Origin: JBFJVZ01 sp041623895
GTDB taxonomy: Bacteria > Planctomycetota > Planctomycetia > Pirellulales > Pirellulaceae
NCBI GenBank assembly: GCA_041623895.1
Contig: JBFJVZ010000262.1
Coordinates: 1 to 11,196 of the forward strand
Reading direction: 5' to 3'
Length of the DNA: 11,196 bases
Shown: piece after piece, positions 1 to 6,740 of the stretch
Layout of the letters: the number at the start of each line of letters is the position of its first letter
Position numbering within the stretch: the stretch's first letter is position 1
The notes under the pieces: generated by a model
What the model was told of the DNA's origin: nothing
Seen by the model: the letters and a program-made list of their open reading frames with translations, nothing else
Database searches by the model: none
Translations under genes and position numbers: made by a program

Positions 1-45
1 CTGCGGCTCGGCGGGAGCCTCGCCCTCCCATCAAACTCATGTTGT
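1..45 (+). repeat. Copy of a palindromic intergenic repeat, cut by the window edge
   Basis: Positions 2-29 hold a G/C-rich core with a short palindrome: GGGAG at 13-17 and CTCCC at 25-29, separated by 7 bases. The stretch continues with an A/T-richer tail (CATCAAACTCATGTT). The same core and tail occur at 5672-5718 with one substitution in the core, one in the tail and a 5-bp insertion, and in the opposite orientation at 5570-5595 and 5629-5655. The left part is missing because the window starts inside the element. It looks like a REP-type dispersed repeat rather than coding sequence. Confidence 0.75.
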
Positions 46-103
46 CTTGGCCACAAACAACGCATGTTCGCGATGCCACAAATACCCCAGACTCAGCCGC
101 AAA

Positions 104-149
104 GTTTTTCCGACGCTGCGGCTCGACAGGGCCCCGGCCCACCCATCAA
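104..149 (+). repeat. Decayed copy of the same palindromic repeat
   Basis: Positions 104-125 match 5661-5681 almost perfectly (a run of T, then CCGACGCTGCGGCTCG; one extra T and one substitution). The following 19 bases match only about 12 of 19 and have lost the GGGAG/CTCCC palindrome, before CATCAA matches again. This is best explained as an old, degenerating copy about 100 bp downstream of the copy at the window start. Confidence 0.6.
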
Positions 150-232
150 TTCCCTTCTGACACAACACAAGCATTCACAGCCCAGCGAATTGCCTCACGA
201 TGACGGCCCGTAGTAGTGGTTATCTTCGGCCC

Positions 233-238
233 TATAAT
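233..238 (+). promoter_or_regulatory. Possible -10 box of the trxB promoter
   Basis: A perfect TATAAT lies 51 bases upstream of the trxB GTG start. At the usual 16-18 base spacing upstream I see no good TTGACA-like -35 box, and there is no TGn extension. The assignment rests on one hexamer and its position, and the true promoter could differ. Confidence 0.4.
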
Positions 239-274
239 GAGCCCCCACACCAGACCACCACGACGCGATTTAAT

Positions 275-283
275 GGAGCGGAG
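275..283 (+). promoter_or_regulatory. Ribosome binding site deciding the trxB GTG start
   Basis: GGAGCGGAG contains two overlapping anti-16S matches. The second GGAG ends at 283, five bases before the GTG at 289. An ATG at 273-275 overlaps this site but is in another frame, so GTG 289 is the start consistent with the conserved N-terminus. Confidence 0.8.
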
Positions 284-288
284 AACGC

Positions 289-1356
289 GTGAGCGAGATT
301 GAGAAAACCATCATCATTGGAAGTGGCCCGGCGGGTTGGTCGGCAGCAATCTATGCCGCACGTGCAAATCTGGATCCGCTTGTCTACGAGGGTACGGTCA
401 CACCCGAGATGATTCCGTTGGGCCAGTTGGCCTTCACCACGGAGGTTGAAAACTACGCCGGTTTTCCCGCTGGAAACGTTCGCGCGTTTGTCGAATCCGC
501 GGTCGACAAAGATCGGCACTGGAATCTGCCCATGGCGCCGCAGGGCCACGAGCGCGATGGTCAGCCGCATTACGCGGTTCAGGGTGTCGAGTTAATGGAG
601 CTGATGAAGCAGCAGGCTTTGAATTTCGGCACCCGCGTGGTCGGCGACGATATTGCCGGCGTCGATTTTTCAGACGACGTCAAGCTCTTGAATCCGGCCG
701 GAGGCGATCCTGTTCGTGCTCACACGGTGATCATCGCTACGGGTGCTCGAGCCAATTATTTGGGCTTGCCATCGGAGCAAGATTACAAGAACAAGGGCGT
801 CAGCGCCTGTGCGGTTTGCGATGGCGCTTTGCCGATTTATCGCGGCAAGCCGTTGGCCGTTGTCGGCGGTGGCGACTCGGCCGTTGAAGAAGCCACTTAT
901 CTGGCGAACCTGAAAGGTGCCGATACGATTCACATGCTGATTCGACGCGATGCGATGCGGGCGTCCAAGGTGATGCAGGATCGTGCGATGAAACACCCCA
1001 AGATCGAAATTCATTGGAACACAGTGGTCGATGAGGTTCAGGGTGACGGAAAACTCGTCAACAACCTGAAGATCAAAAGCACCAAAGACGGTTCGATCAG
1101 CGACTTGCCGGTCGGCGGCATGTTTGTTGCGATCGGCCACACACCCAACACCGCATTTTTGGACGGCGCTGTGGAAATGAACAGCGAAGGCTACATCAAG
1201 TGGACCAAGGCGTTTCGTACCAACACAACGGTCCCCGGTGTCTTTGCTGCCGGCGACGTCGCCGACGATTACTATCGACAAGCGATTACATCCGCGGGAA
1301 CGGGCTGCATGGCAGCGTTGGACGCCGAGAGATACCTGGCCGACAAAGAATCTTAA
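289..1356 (+). CDS. trxB: Thioredoxin reductase (NADPH), with an internal insertion
   Basis: This flavoprotein should transfer electrons from NADPH through FAD and a redox-active disulfide to thioredoxin in the cytoplasm. The 355-residue product shows the FAD dinucleotide motif GSGPAG (11-16), the redox centre CAVC (174-177), the NADPH motif GGGDSA (193-198), the 2'-phosphate-binding pattern RRDAMRA (219-225) and the C-terminal FAD motif GVFAAGDV (317-324). It is longer than the usual 310-335 residues. The excess is a block at roughly 63-98, between the GFPAG segment and GVELMELMKQQA, where E. coli TrxB has only a few residues. The start is GTG, chosen for its strong ribosome binding site and because the FAD motif follows at the normal distance. 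The transporter gene follows after 27 bases on the same strand, so they may be co-transcribed. The identity is secure; the role of the insertion is unknown. Confidence 0.95.
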   Translation: MSEIEKTIIIGSGPAGWSAAIYAARANLDPLVYEGTVTPEMIPLGQLAFTTEVENYAGFPAGNVRAFVESAVDKDRHWNLPMAPQGHERDGQPHYAVQGVELMELMKQQALNFGTRVVGDDIAGVDFSDDVKLLNPAGGDPVRAHTVIIATGARANYLGLPSEQDYKNKGVSACAVCDGALPIYRGKPLAVVGGGDSAVEEATYLANLKGADTIHMLIRRDAMRASKVMQDRAMKHPKIEIHWNTVVDEVQGDGKLVNNLKIKSTKDGSISDLPVGGMFVAIGHTPNTAFLDGAVEMNSEGYIKWTKAFRTNTTVPGVFAAGDVADDYYRQAITSAGTGCMAALDAERYLADKES

Positions 1357-1383
1357 ACTTGCTCATAGTGGCAGGCAAAACTT

Positions 1384-3072
1384 ATGAACGACGACGCAGC
1401 AGCTTCACGCGAAGACGAGTTACTTGAGGCGGCCGCTGAGAGTGGTGCGCTTGGCAAAGCAGCGATCTACACGCGACTGTCCGGCCCCGGTTGGTTGCAG
1501 GGAGCAATCACACTGGGAGGCGGTTCGCTGGCCGGCGCGCTTTATTTGGGCGTGATTATGGGCTACGAAATGATGTGGCTACAGCCGCTGGCCATGATCC
1601 TGGGCGTGGTCATGCTTAGCGCCATCAGCTACGTCGCACTCTCTACCGGCGAGCGTCCGTTTCATACGCTCAAGCATCACATTAGTCCGGTATTGGCCTG
1701 GGGTTGGCTGATCGCCACGATGATGGCCAACATCGTTTGGTCGCTGCCTCAATTTGCCCTGGGCACCGCGGCTGTGCAACAGAATCTGGTGCCGGCATTG
1801 AACAACGGGACCGGAAAAGTCGCGGTCGCTGTTGCCTTGCTGGTCGTCGCCACGATCATCGTCTGGTTCTACAACTCGGGCAGCGCCGGTATCAAGTTCT
1901 TTGAGTTGATTCTCAAGGCAATGGTTGGTGTCGTCGTGTTATCGTTCTTTGGCGTCGTGTTGGCACTGACGATCAAAGGAGCTTTGAATTGGGATCAGAT
2001 TCTCGCCGGCTTGATTCCAAGATTCAACTACCTCTTCGAGCCGGTTCCCGCACTTGCCGTCCACGTCGAGCAGTCAGGTAGCTACGCCGACTGGTGGAAC
2101 AGCACGATCGCGGGCATTCAAAAAGACCGCATCATTACCGCGTTTGCGACTGCGGTCGGTATCAATATGACGTTTCTATTGCCCTATTCGATGCTCAGGA
2201 AAGGTTGGGGTACGAAACACCGTGGGCTGGCGATTTATGACCTGTCGATCGGCCTGATCATTCCCTTCGTACTTGCCACGGGTTGCGTCGTGATCGCGGC
2301 AGCCAGTCAATTCCACGGTAAGACAGCCGACGTCTTCACGATGATCGAAGAAGGCAAATCAGGCAAAGAAGTCAAAGACTATTACAAGTTCGCCGACATG
2401 CGAATCAAGCAAGAGCAGGGCGACGCGTTTGATTCATTGTCAGAATCGGAACTTGCTGCGGTGCGAGCTGAACTGCCACAAGCGGACCGTAAATTGGCCG
2501 CCATGCTGGCCGGTCGCGATAACTTTGCCCTGGCCACAACGCTCGAGCCGCTGGTCGGTAAAGGCATCGCCCAAACGTTATTCGGCATCGGCGTGCTGGG
2601 CATGGCGCTTTCGACAATCATCATCCTGATGCTGATCAATGGATTCGCGTTTTGTGAATTGATCAATGTTCCAGCCGAGGGAAACATGCATCGCTTGGGC
2701 AGTCTGATTCCGGCGGTCGGTGTGGTTGGACCGTTTGTCTGGGGGCAGGCGGCTCCGGCGCTGGCCACACCAACGTCAGTCATCGGCGGGGCGATGCTGC
2801 CGATCGCGTACTTCTCGTTTTTGTTGTTGATGAATTCGCCGCGAGCCCTGGGAAGCTCGATGCCTTCGGGAGGAAAACGCGTTTTCTGGAACGTCCTGAT
2901 GATCACGGCGACCGCTGTCGCAACTTTTGGATCGGTCTGGGGACTGAGGGACAAATCGATGAACGGATTCCCGATCGGTAACGTCGCTCTGGGTGTGCTG
3001 GCCGTGATGCTCGTTTTGGGTGTCGTGGGCTTCTTCGGCAAACAAGCTGAGCATAAGCGAGACAACGAATAA
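1384..3072 (+). CDS. Nramp-like membrane transporter with altered metal-site motifs
   Basis: The product has 562 residues and about 11 hydrophobic segments (for example near 41-60, 63-86, 104-134, 145-163, 172-198, 251-271, 285-308, 393-424, 440-458, 465-486, 500-520 and 533-552). The opening GPGWLQGAIT and the overall order resemble the Nramp (SLC11) divalent-metal family in the LeuT fold. The family's DPGN in helix 1 appears as GGGS (45-48), and the Met-Pro-His of helix 6 appears as LPYS (266-269), so the classic Mn/Fe ligands are absent. A hydrophilic stretch of about 80 residues (308-390) containing KSGKEVKDYYKFADMRIKQ interrupts the membrane core. The substrate cannot be inferred: Mg2+ (as in the NRMT branch), another cation or an organic substrate are all open. 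The ATG has only a weak upstream GGCAGG. It follows trxB by 27 bases. Membership of the superfamily is fairly sure; function is not. Confidence 0.78.
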   Translation: MNDDAAASREDELLEAAAESGALGKAAIYTRLSGPGWLQGAITLGGGSLAGALYLGVIMGYEMMWLQPLAMILGVVMLSAISYVALSTGERPFHTLKHHISPVLAWGWLIATMMANIVWSLPQFALGTAAVQQNLVPALNNGTGKVAVAVALLVVATIIVWFYNSGSAGIKFFELILKAMVGVVVLSFFGVVLALTIKGALNWDQILAGLIPRFNYLFEPVPALAVHVEQSGSYADWWNSTIAGIQKDRIITAFATAVGINMTFLLPYSMLRKGWGTKHRGLAIYDLSIGLIIPFVLATGCVVIAAASQFHGKTADVFTMIEEGKSGKEVKDYYKFADMRIKQEQGDAFDSLSESELAAVRAELPQADRKLAAMLAGRDNFALATTLEPLVGKGIAQTLFGIGVLGMALSTIIILMLINGFAFCELINVPAEGNMHRLGSLIPAVGVVGPFVWGQAAPALATPTSVIGGAMLPIAYFSFLLLMNSPRALGSSMPSGGKRVFWNVLMITATAVATFGSVWGLRDKSMNGFPIGNVALGVLAVMLVLGVVGFFGKQAEHKRDNE

Positions 3073-3076
3073 TCTT

Positions 3077-3108
3077 TGCTGTGGAATTGGTGAGGGAATG
3101 CTGTGGAA
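3077..3108. repeat. Short direct repeat upstream of asnS
   Basis: TGCTGTGGAA occurs at 3077-3086 and again at 3099-3108, a 22-base period (about two helical turns), in the 90-base gap between the transporter gene and asnS. It could be a tandem regulator site or chance. No hairpin followed by a T-run was seen in this gap, so there is no evident terminator. Confidence 0.3.
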
Positions 3109-3152
3109 AGCAAGAGTATTTGTGCCGCAGATCGCGAAGCGGATCAGCAAAC

Positions 3153-3161
3153 GGGGTGATC
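3153..3161 (+). promoter_or_regulatory. Strong ribosome binding site of asnS
   Basis: GGGGTGATC differs from GGAGGTGATC, the complement of the 16S rRNA tail, mainly by one missing or changed base near the 5' end. The GGGG run ends 6 bases before the ATG at 3163. This fixes the asnS start and suggests independent, efficient initiation rather than coupling to the gene upstream. Confidence 0.75.
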
Positions 3162-3162
3162 A

Positions 3163-4557
3163 ATGACCAATTGGATTAGCGTCAAGGCGGCCCGACAAGA
3201 ATCTTGCGTGGGTCAGGACTGCGAAATTCGCGGCTGGGTTCGCACTCGCCGCGACAGCAAAGGCGGATTTAGCTTTATCGAAGTCAATGACGGCAGCTGT
3301 CTTGGGAATCTGCAAGTTGTCGCTCCCGGTGAATTAAAGAACTATGCGGACGAGGTTCAAAAGCTTTCGCCCGGATGCAGCGTTGTCGTGGCCGGCCAAT
3401 TGCAGGCGTCACCGGCAAAAGGACAGGCCACCGAATTGCACGCCACTGAGGTTCGTGTGCTGGGCTGGGCAGATGCGGAAACCTATCCCCTGCAAAAGAA
3501 ACGTCATACATTTGAGAAACTGCGTGAGTGGGCACACTTGAGAACGCGGACCAATACTTTGGGCGCGGTGATGAGGGTCCGCGATCAAGTTAGCCAATCG
3601 ATCCACAGTTTTTTTCACGAGAACGGATTTTTCTACGCTCACACGCCCATCATCACGGCCAGTGATTGTGAGGGGGCAGGCGAAATGTTTCGCGTCACCG
3701 CGCTGGACCTGGAGATGCTGGCCAAATCAGGTGGCCCAGTCAACTATTCGTACGATTTCTTTGATCAGCCCACCTTCCTGACCGTCAGCGGCCAGTTGGA
3801 AGCGGAAACATTTGCCACGTCGTTGGGACGCGTTTATACGTTCGGTCCAACTTTTCGCGCCGAAAACAGCAATACCAGCAGGCATTTGGCTGAGTTTTGG
3901 ATGGTCGAGCCAGAGGCCGCCTTCTACAATTTGAATGACAACATGCGGTTGGCCGAAGACTTTCTGAAACGCGTCTTTAGCGACTGCCTGAACAACTGTG
4001 GCGAAGACATGGAGTTTTTTGATCTGCGAATTGAGAAAGGCAAGATCGACCAGATCCAAGGCGTTGTCGAAAAACCGTTCGCACATTTGACCTACACGGA
4101 AGCAATCGAGATTCTGACCGGCAGTGATCAAAAATTTGAGTATCCGATTAGCTGGGGTACCGATCTGCAAGCCGAGCACGAGCGATTCTTAACGGAGCAA
4201 CACGTCGGCGGACCGGTGATCTTGACCGACTATCCCGCCAGCATCAAACCGTTTTACATGCGCGTCGGTGATGACGAAAAAACCGTCGCCGCCATGGATG
4301 TACTGGTTCCGGGCGTCGGTGAAATCATCGGCGGCAGCCAGCGCGAAGAACGCTTGGATGTGCTTCGCCGGCGGATGGCGGAAGCCGAATTGGACGAAGA
4401 ACATTACTGGTGGTACATCGATCTTCGCCGCTTCGGTACCGTTCCCCATGCAGGCTTCGGACTCGGTTTGGAACGCGCCGTTCAATACATAACAGGCATG
4501 GGCAACATTCGTGACGTGATTCCATTTCCGCGCACACCCGGCAACGCGGAATTCTAA
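3163..4557 (+). CDS. asnS: Asparagine--tRNA ligase (class IIb)
   Basis: It charges tRNA(Asn) with asparagine using ATP, in the cytoplasm. The 464-residue product matches the usual bacterial length (about 466). An OB-fold anticodon-binding domain occupies about 20-100 (CEIRGWVRTRRDSKGG, then FSFIEVNDGS). The class II catalytic domain follows, with motif 2 at 231-251 (FRAENSNTSRHLAEFW...) and motif 3 at 431-440 (GFGLGLERAV), ending in the typical PFPRTPGNAEF. The Asn-specific features in motif 2 and the C-terminal end separate it from AspRS and LysRS. Its presence implies that this organism can make Asn-tRNA directly. It overlaps the next gene by one base (TAATG), indicating co-translation with gluQ. 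Nothing in the sequence is unusual. Confidence 0.97.
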   Translation: MTNWISVKAARQESCVGQDCEIRGWVRTRRDSKGGFSFIEVNDGSCLGNLQVVAPGELKNYADEVQKLSPGCSVVVAGQLQASPAKGQATELHATEVRVLGWADAETYPLQKKRHTFEKLREWAHLRTRTNTLGAVMRVRDQVSQSIHSFFHENGFFYAHTPIITASDCEGAGEMFRVTALDLEMLAKSGGPVNYSYDFFDQPTFLTVSGQLEAETFATSLGRVYTFGPTFRAENSNTSRHLAEFWMVEPEAAFYNLNDNMRLAEDFLKRVFSDCLNNCGEDMEFFDLRIEKGKIDQIQGVVEKPFAHLTYTEAIEILTGSDQKFEYPISWGTDLQAEHERFLTEQHVGGPVILTDYPASIKPFYMRVGDDEKTVAAMDVLVPGVGEIIGGSQREERLDVLRRRMAEAELDEEHYWWYIDLRRFGTVPHAGFGLGLERAVQYITGMGNIRDVIPFPRTPGNAEF

Positions 4558-5504
4558 TGACCGCGGGACGCTTGGCACCGTCGCCCACCGGGGCACAGCA
4601 CTTGGGCAATGCGAGAACTTATTTGTTGGCCTATTGGTCGGCTCGTCACCACGGCTCTGACTTGGTGCTGCGAATCGAGGACGTCGACTCGCCACGCGTC
4701 AAATCTTGGGCGACCCAGCAAGCGATCGATGATTTGCGTTGGTTAGGAATTGACTGGGATGAAGGCCCCGACATCGGTGGCCCCCATGCTCCCTACATCC
4801 AGACTGAGCGACTTGACCAATACACCAAGGCACTGGATCGTTTGATCGTCGAAGATCGTGTTTTTCCATGCACTTGCACTCGCAAAGATATTGCCGCCGC
4901 AGGTTCGGCGCCGCACTTTGAACACGAGGGCCCGATCTATCCCGGCACATGTGCCGGCTGGAGGACCGGTGACTCAATTCCGGAAACGGGAACTTTCTGT
5001 TGGCGGTTTCGCGCGGGAACTCAAGAAATTGTCTTCCTTGATCTGGTTGCTGGCCGGCAAGCGTGCACGCCGTCCGCCGATTTGGGTGACTTTCCAATCA
5101 CGCAAAAAAACGGAAAACCGTCTTATCAACTTGCGGTGGTTGTTGATGATGGACTGATGGGAATCACGGAAGTTGTTCGCGGCAATGATTTGATTCCCAG
5201 CACATTTCGGCAAATCGAATTATTCCGAGCACTCGAACTAGCGGTGCCGAGATTTGCCCACGTGCCTTTGGTTTTGGGGCCGGATGGGCGGCGATTAGCA
5301 AAGCGTCACGGTGATACCAGGCTGCATCACTATCGCGAATTGGGCGTTGCTCCCGAGATCATCGTCGCTTGGGCAGCCGAGAGTGCGGGTCTAACCGGTT
5401 CAGGCGAGCCGATCAGAGCCCGCGACTTGATCGATCCATTCAGCTGGGATCGCTTGCGTCGTGAGGACACGACGATTGACGAGGCAATGATCGCGCTGGC
5501 TTAG
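4557..5504 (+). CDS. gluQ: Glutamyl-Q tRNA(Asp) synthetase
   Basis: This GluRS paralogue lacks the anticodon-binding domain. It activates glutamate and attaches it to the queuosine at position 34 of tRNA(Asp), not to the tRNA end. Seen in the 315-residue product: the class I signature as APSPTGAQHLGNAR (7-20, HLGN in place of HIGH), the RIEDVDSPR segment (39-47), a KMSKS equivalent RRLAKRHGD (245-253) and zinc ligands C105, C107, Y128 and C132 in the spacing known for E. coli GluQRS (YadB). Length fits the family (about 300) and is far short of the roughly 470 residues of true GluRS. The ATG overlaps the asnS stop codon (TAATG), so translation is probably coupled. Both neighbours act on tRNAs that read NAY codons and normally carry queuosine, which may explain the pairing. 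Confidence 0.95.
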   Translation: MTAGRLAPSPTGAQHLGNARTYLLAYWSARHHGSDLVLRIEDVDSPRVKSWATQQAIDDLRWLGIDWDEGPDIGGPHAPYIQTERLDQYTKALDRLIVEDRVFPCTCTRKDIAAAGSAPHFEHEGPIYPGTCAGWRTGDSIPETGTFCWRFRAGTQEIVFLDLVAGRQACTPSADLGDFPITQKNGKPSYQLAVVVDDGLMGITEVVRGNDLIPSTFRQIELFRALELAVPRFAHVPLVLGPDGRRLAKRHGDTRLHHYRELGVAPEIIVAWAAESAGLTGSGEPIRARDLIDPFSWDRLRREDTTIDEAMIALA

Positions 5505-5541
5505 TTTTCCGTCAATTGCGGGTATCTACGATTTTCTGTTA

Positions 5542-5659
5542 CTCGTGAAGGACAAGTTTCCCAACCGCCGGGAGGGCGACGCTCCCGCGGAGCCGCAACA
5601 CTCGTGAAGGACAAGTTTCCCAACCGCCGGGAGGGCGACGCTCCCGCGGAGCCGCAACA
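5542..5659. repeat. Perfect tandem duplication of a 59-bp unit
   Basis: The unit beginning CTCGTGAAGGACAAGTTTCC occurs at 5542-5600 and again at 5601-5659 without a mismatch that I can see, directly abutting. Each unit contains the reverse-oriented palindromic core (GGGAG at 5570-5574 with CTCCC at 5582-5586; GGGAG at 5629-5633 with CTCCC at 5641-5645). Perfect identity implies a recent duplication. It lies 37 bases downstream of the gluQ stop. Confidence 0.9.
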
Positions 5660-5718
5660 CGTTTTCCGACGCTTCGGCTCGGCGGGAGCCTCGCCTCGCC
5701 CTCCCATGAAACTCATGT
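5629..5718. repeat. Inverted pair of palindromic repeats (REPIN-like) between convergent genes
   Basis: The reverse-oriented core in the second tandem unit (5629-5655) faces a forward-oriented core at 5674-5705. The arms are imperfect reverse complements, the right arm having a 5-bp TCGCC duplication. The loop contains its own small hairpin, CCGA-CGCT-TCGG (5666-5677). Two inverted REP units around a short spacer is the arrangement called a REPIN, usually moved by a REP-associated tyrosine transposase; no such gene is in this window. A tail matching 30-44 follows. With gluQ and fmt converging on it, the large foldback could also end transcription from both sides. Confidence 0.65.
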
Positions 5719-5745
5719 TCGCTATTCGAATACCTCGGCATCGAT

Positions 5746-6735
5746 CTACTCGGGATGGAATAACAACTTTGTACCGTTGGGAATTTGATGGCCGCGGAGA
5801 AACTCTTCCGCGACCATTTCGCGTTTTCCAGCCGGTTGCAGCCTTTCGATTTCAATCACGCCATCACCGGTCGCGACTAAAAATCCTGGACCAGCGAGGA
5901 CCTGCCCCGGAACTGCGGGACCTTTTTCCGCACCAGATCTTTTGATCTTCTTAATCGCCAGGCGAACGGGAGGCTTTGACTCGTTCAACGGAAGCAACGT
6001 GAAGGCAATCGGCCATGGCTGCATTCCGCGAACGTGACATTCAAGCTCACGCGTTGTTCGGTTCCAATCGATCTCGCCTTCTGATTTGCTCAACCGCGGC
6101 GCCCGGCTGACTTTGCCGCCATCTTGGGGCGTGCCGATCGTTGATTTTTGATCCCAGCTCGACAGCAAATTGACCGCTTCCGAGACGGCATCAACGCCAA
6201 TGGTTGATAATCGATCTTCCAACTCACCGGCGGTTTCTTGGTCGTCGATGTCGGTTTGGCGGACGCACAAGATCGGGCCACCATCCAATTTGGGTGTCAT
6301 GTGAATCACCGTGACACCGGTAACCCGATCGCCGCTAAGCATTGCGCGTTGCACCGGAGCGGCACCTCGATATGCGGGCAACAAGGAACCGTGCAAGTTG
6401 ATGCCGCCCAGCGGAGTTGCCGCCAAGGCATCCGGCTTCAAGATTTGACCGTAATCACAGACGACTAATAGATCAGCCCCGACCCCGGTGATCCGTTCGA
6501 TTGCTTCAGGATCGTTGATACTTGTCGGATCAAATATCGGCAATTGGTTTTGCTCCGCCCAAGTTCGCACGGGCGAAGCCGGCCGACCTTTGCGACTTTT
6601 GACCGGCGGTTCCGGTTTTGTGACAACCAACGCAATCTTGTAGCCGGCTTTGAATAACGCCTCAAACGAAGGAACCGCAAAGGGACCGGTCCCCATCAGG
6701 ATCAATCGCAACGGTTGATGGATCGTCGCCGACAT
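5746..6735 (-). CDS. fmt: Methionyl-tRNA formyltransferase
   Basis: It formylates initiator Met-tRNA with 10-formyltetrahydrofolate before translation begins. The 329-residue product has the formyltransferase fold with the SLLPAYRGAAP signature (117-127) and the catalytic triad N113, H115 and D151 (GGINLHGS and KLDGG). The C-terminal tRNA-binding domain begins near APRLSKSEGEIDW. I chose the ATG at 6735, five bases after the def stop codon. A TTG at 6762 would add nine residues and overlap def by 22 bases, but has no family support. No good ribosome binding site precedes the ATG (GGAG lies too far upstream), so translation probably re-initiates from def. The def-fmt order is the common bacterial pair. 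It converges on gluQ across the repeat-rich gap. Confidence 0.96.
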   Translation of the reverse strand: MSATIHQPLRLILMGTGPFAVPSFEALFKAGYKIALVVTKPEPPVKSRKGRPASPVRTWAEQNQLPIFDPTSINDPEAIERITGVGADLLVVCDYGQILKPDALAATPLGGINLHGSLLPAYRGAAPVQRAMLSGDRVTGVTVIHMTPKLDGGPILCVRQTDIDDQETAGELEDRLSTIGVDAVSEAVNLLSSWDQKSTIGTPQDGGKVSRAPRLSKSEGEIDWNRTTRELECHVRGMQPWPIAFTLLPLNESKPPVRLAIKKIKRSGAEKGPAVPGQVLAGPGFLVATGDGVIEIERLQPAGKREMVAEEFLRGHQIPNGTKLLFHPE

Positions 6736-6740
6736 TGATT

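Noticed and set aside
273..275. ATG upstream of trxB
   Set aside because: It is in a different frame from trxB and sits inside the ribosome binding site of the GTG start.
670..1281. 203-codon open frame on the minus strand inside trxB
   Set aside because: It lies opposite a gene with every TrxB motif; the translation shows no recognisable domain and is explained by the codon bias of the real gene.
2382..3113. 243-codon open frame on the minus strand over the transporter gene
   Set aside because: Low-complexity Ser/Pro/Thr-rich translation typical of the antisense of a hydrophobic protein; no ribosome binding site or domain seen.
3129..3148. GATC...GATC dyad near 3130-3146 as a terminator of the transporter gene
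   Set aside because: The central pairs mismatch, the stem is only a few bases, and no T-run follows.
5542..5659. Possible CRISPR array
   Set aside because: Only two copies, directly abutting with no spacer, and each is itself palindromic; no cas gene nearby.
5501..5945. Small open frames on both strands across the repeat region, with translations such as REGDAPAEP
   Set aside because: They are translations of the palindromic repeats, of a kind often annotated as hypothetical proteins in such genomes; the frames have no other coding signal.
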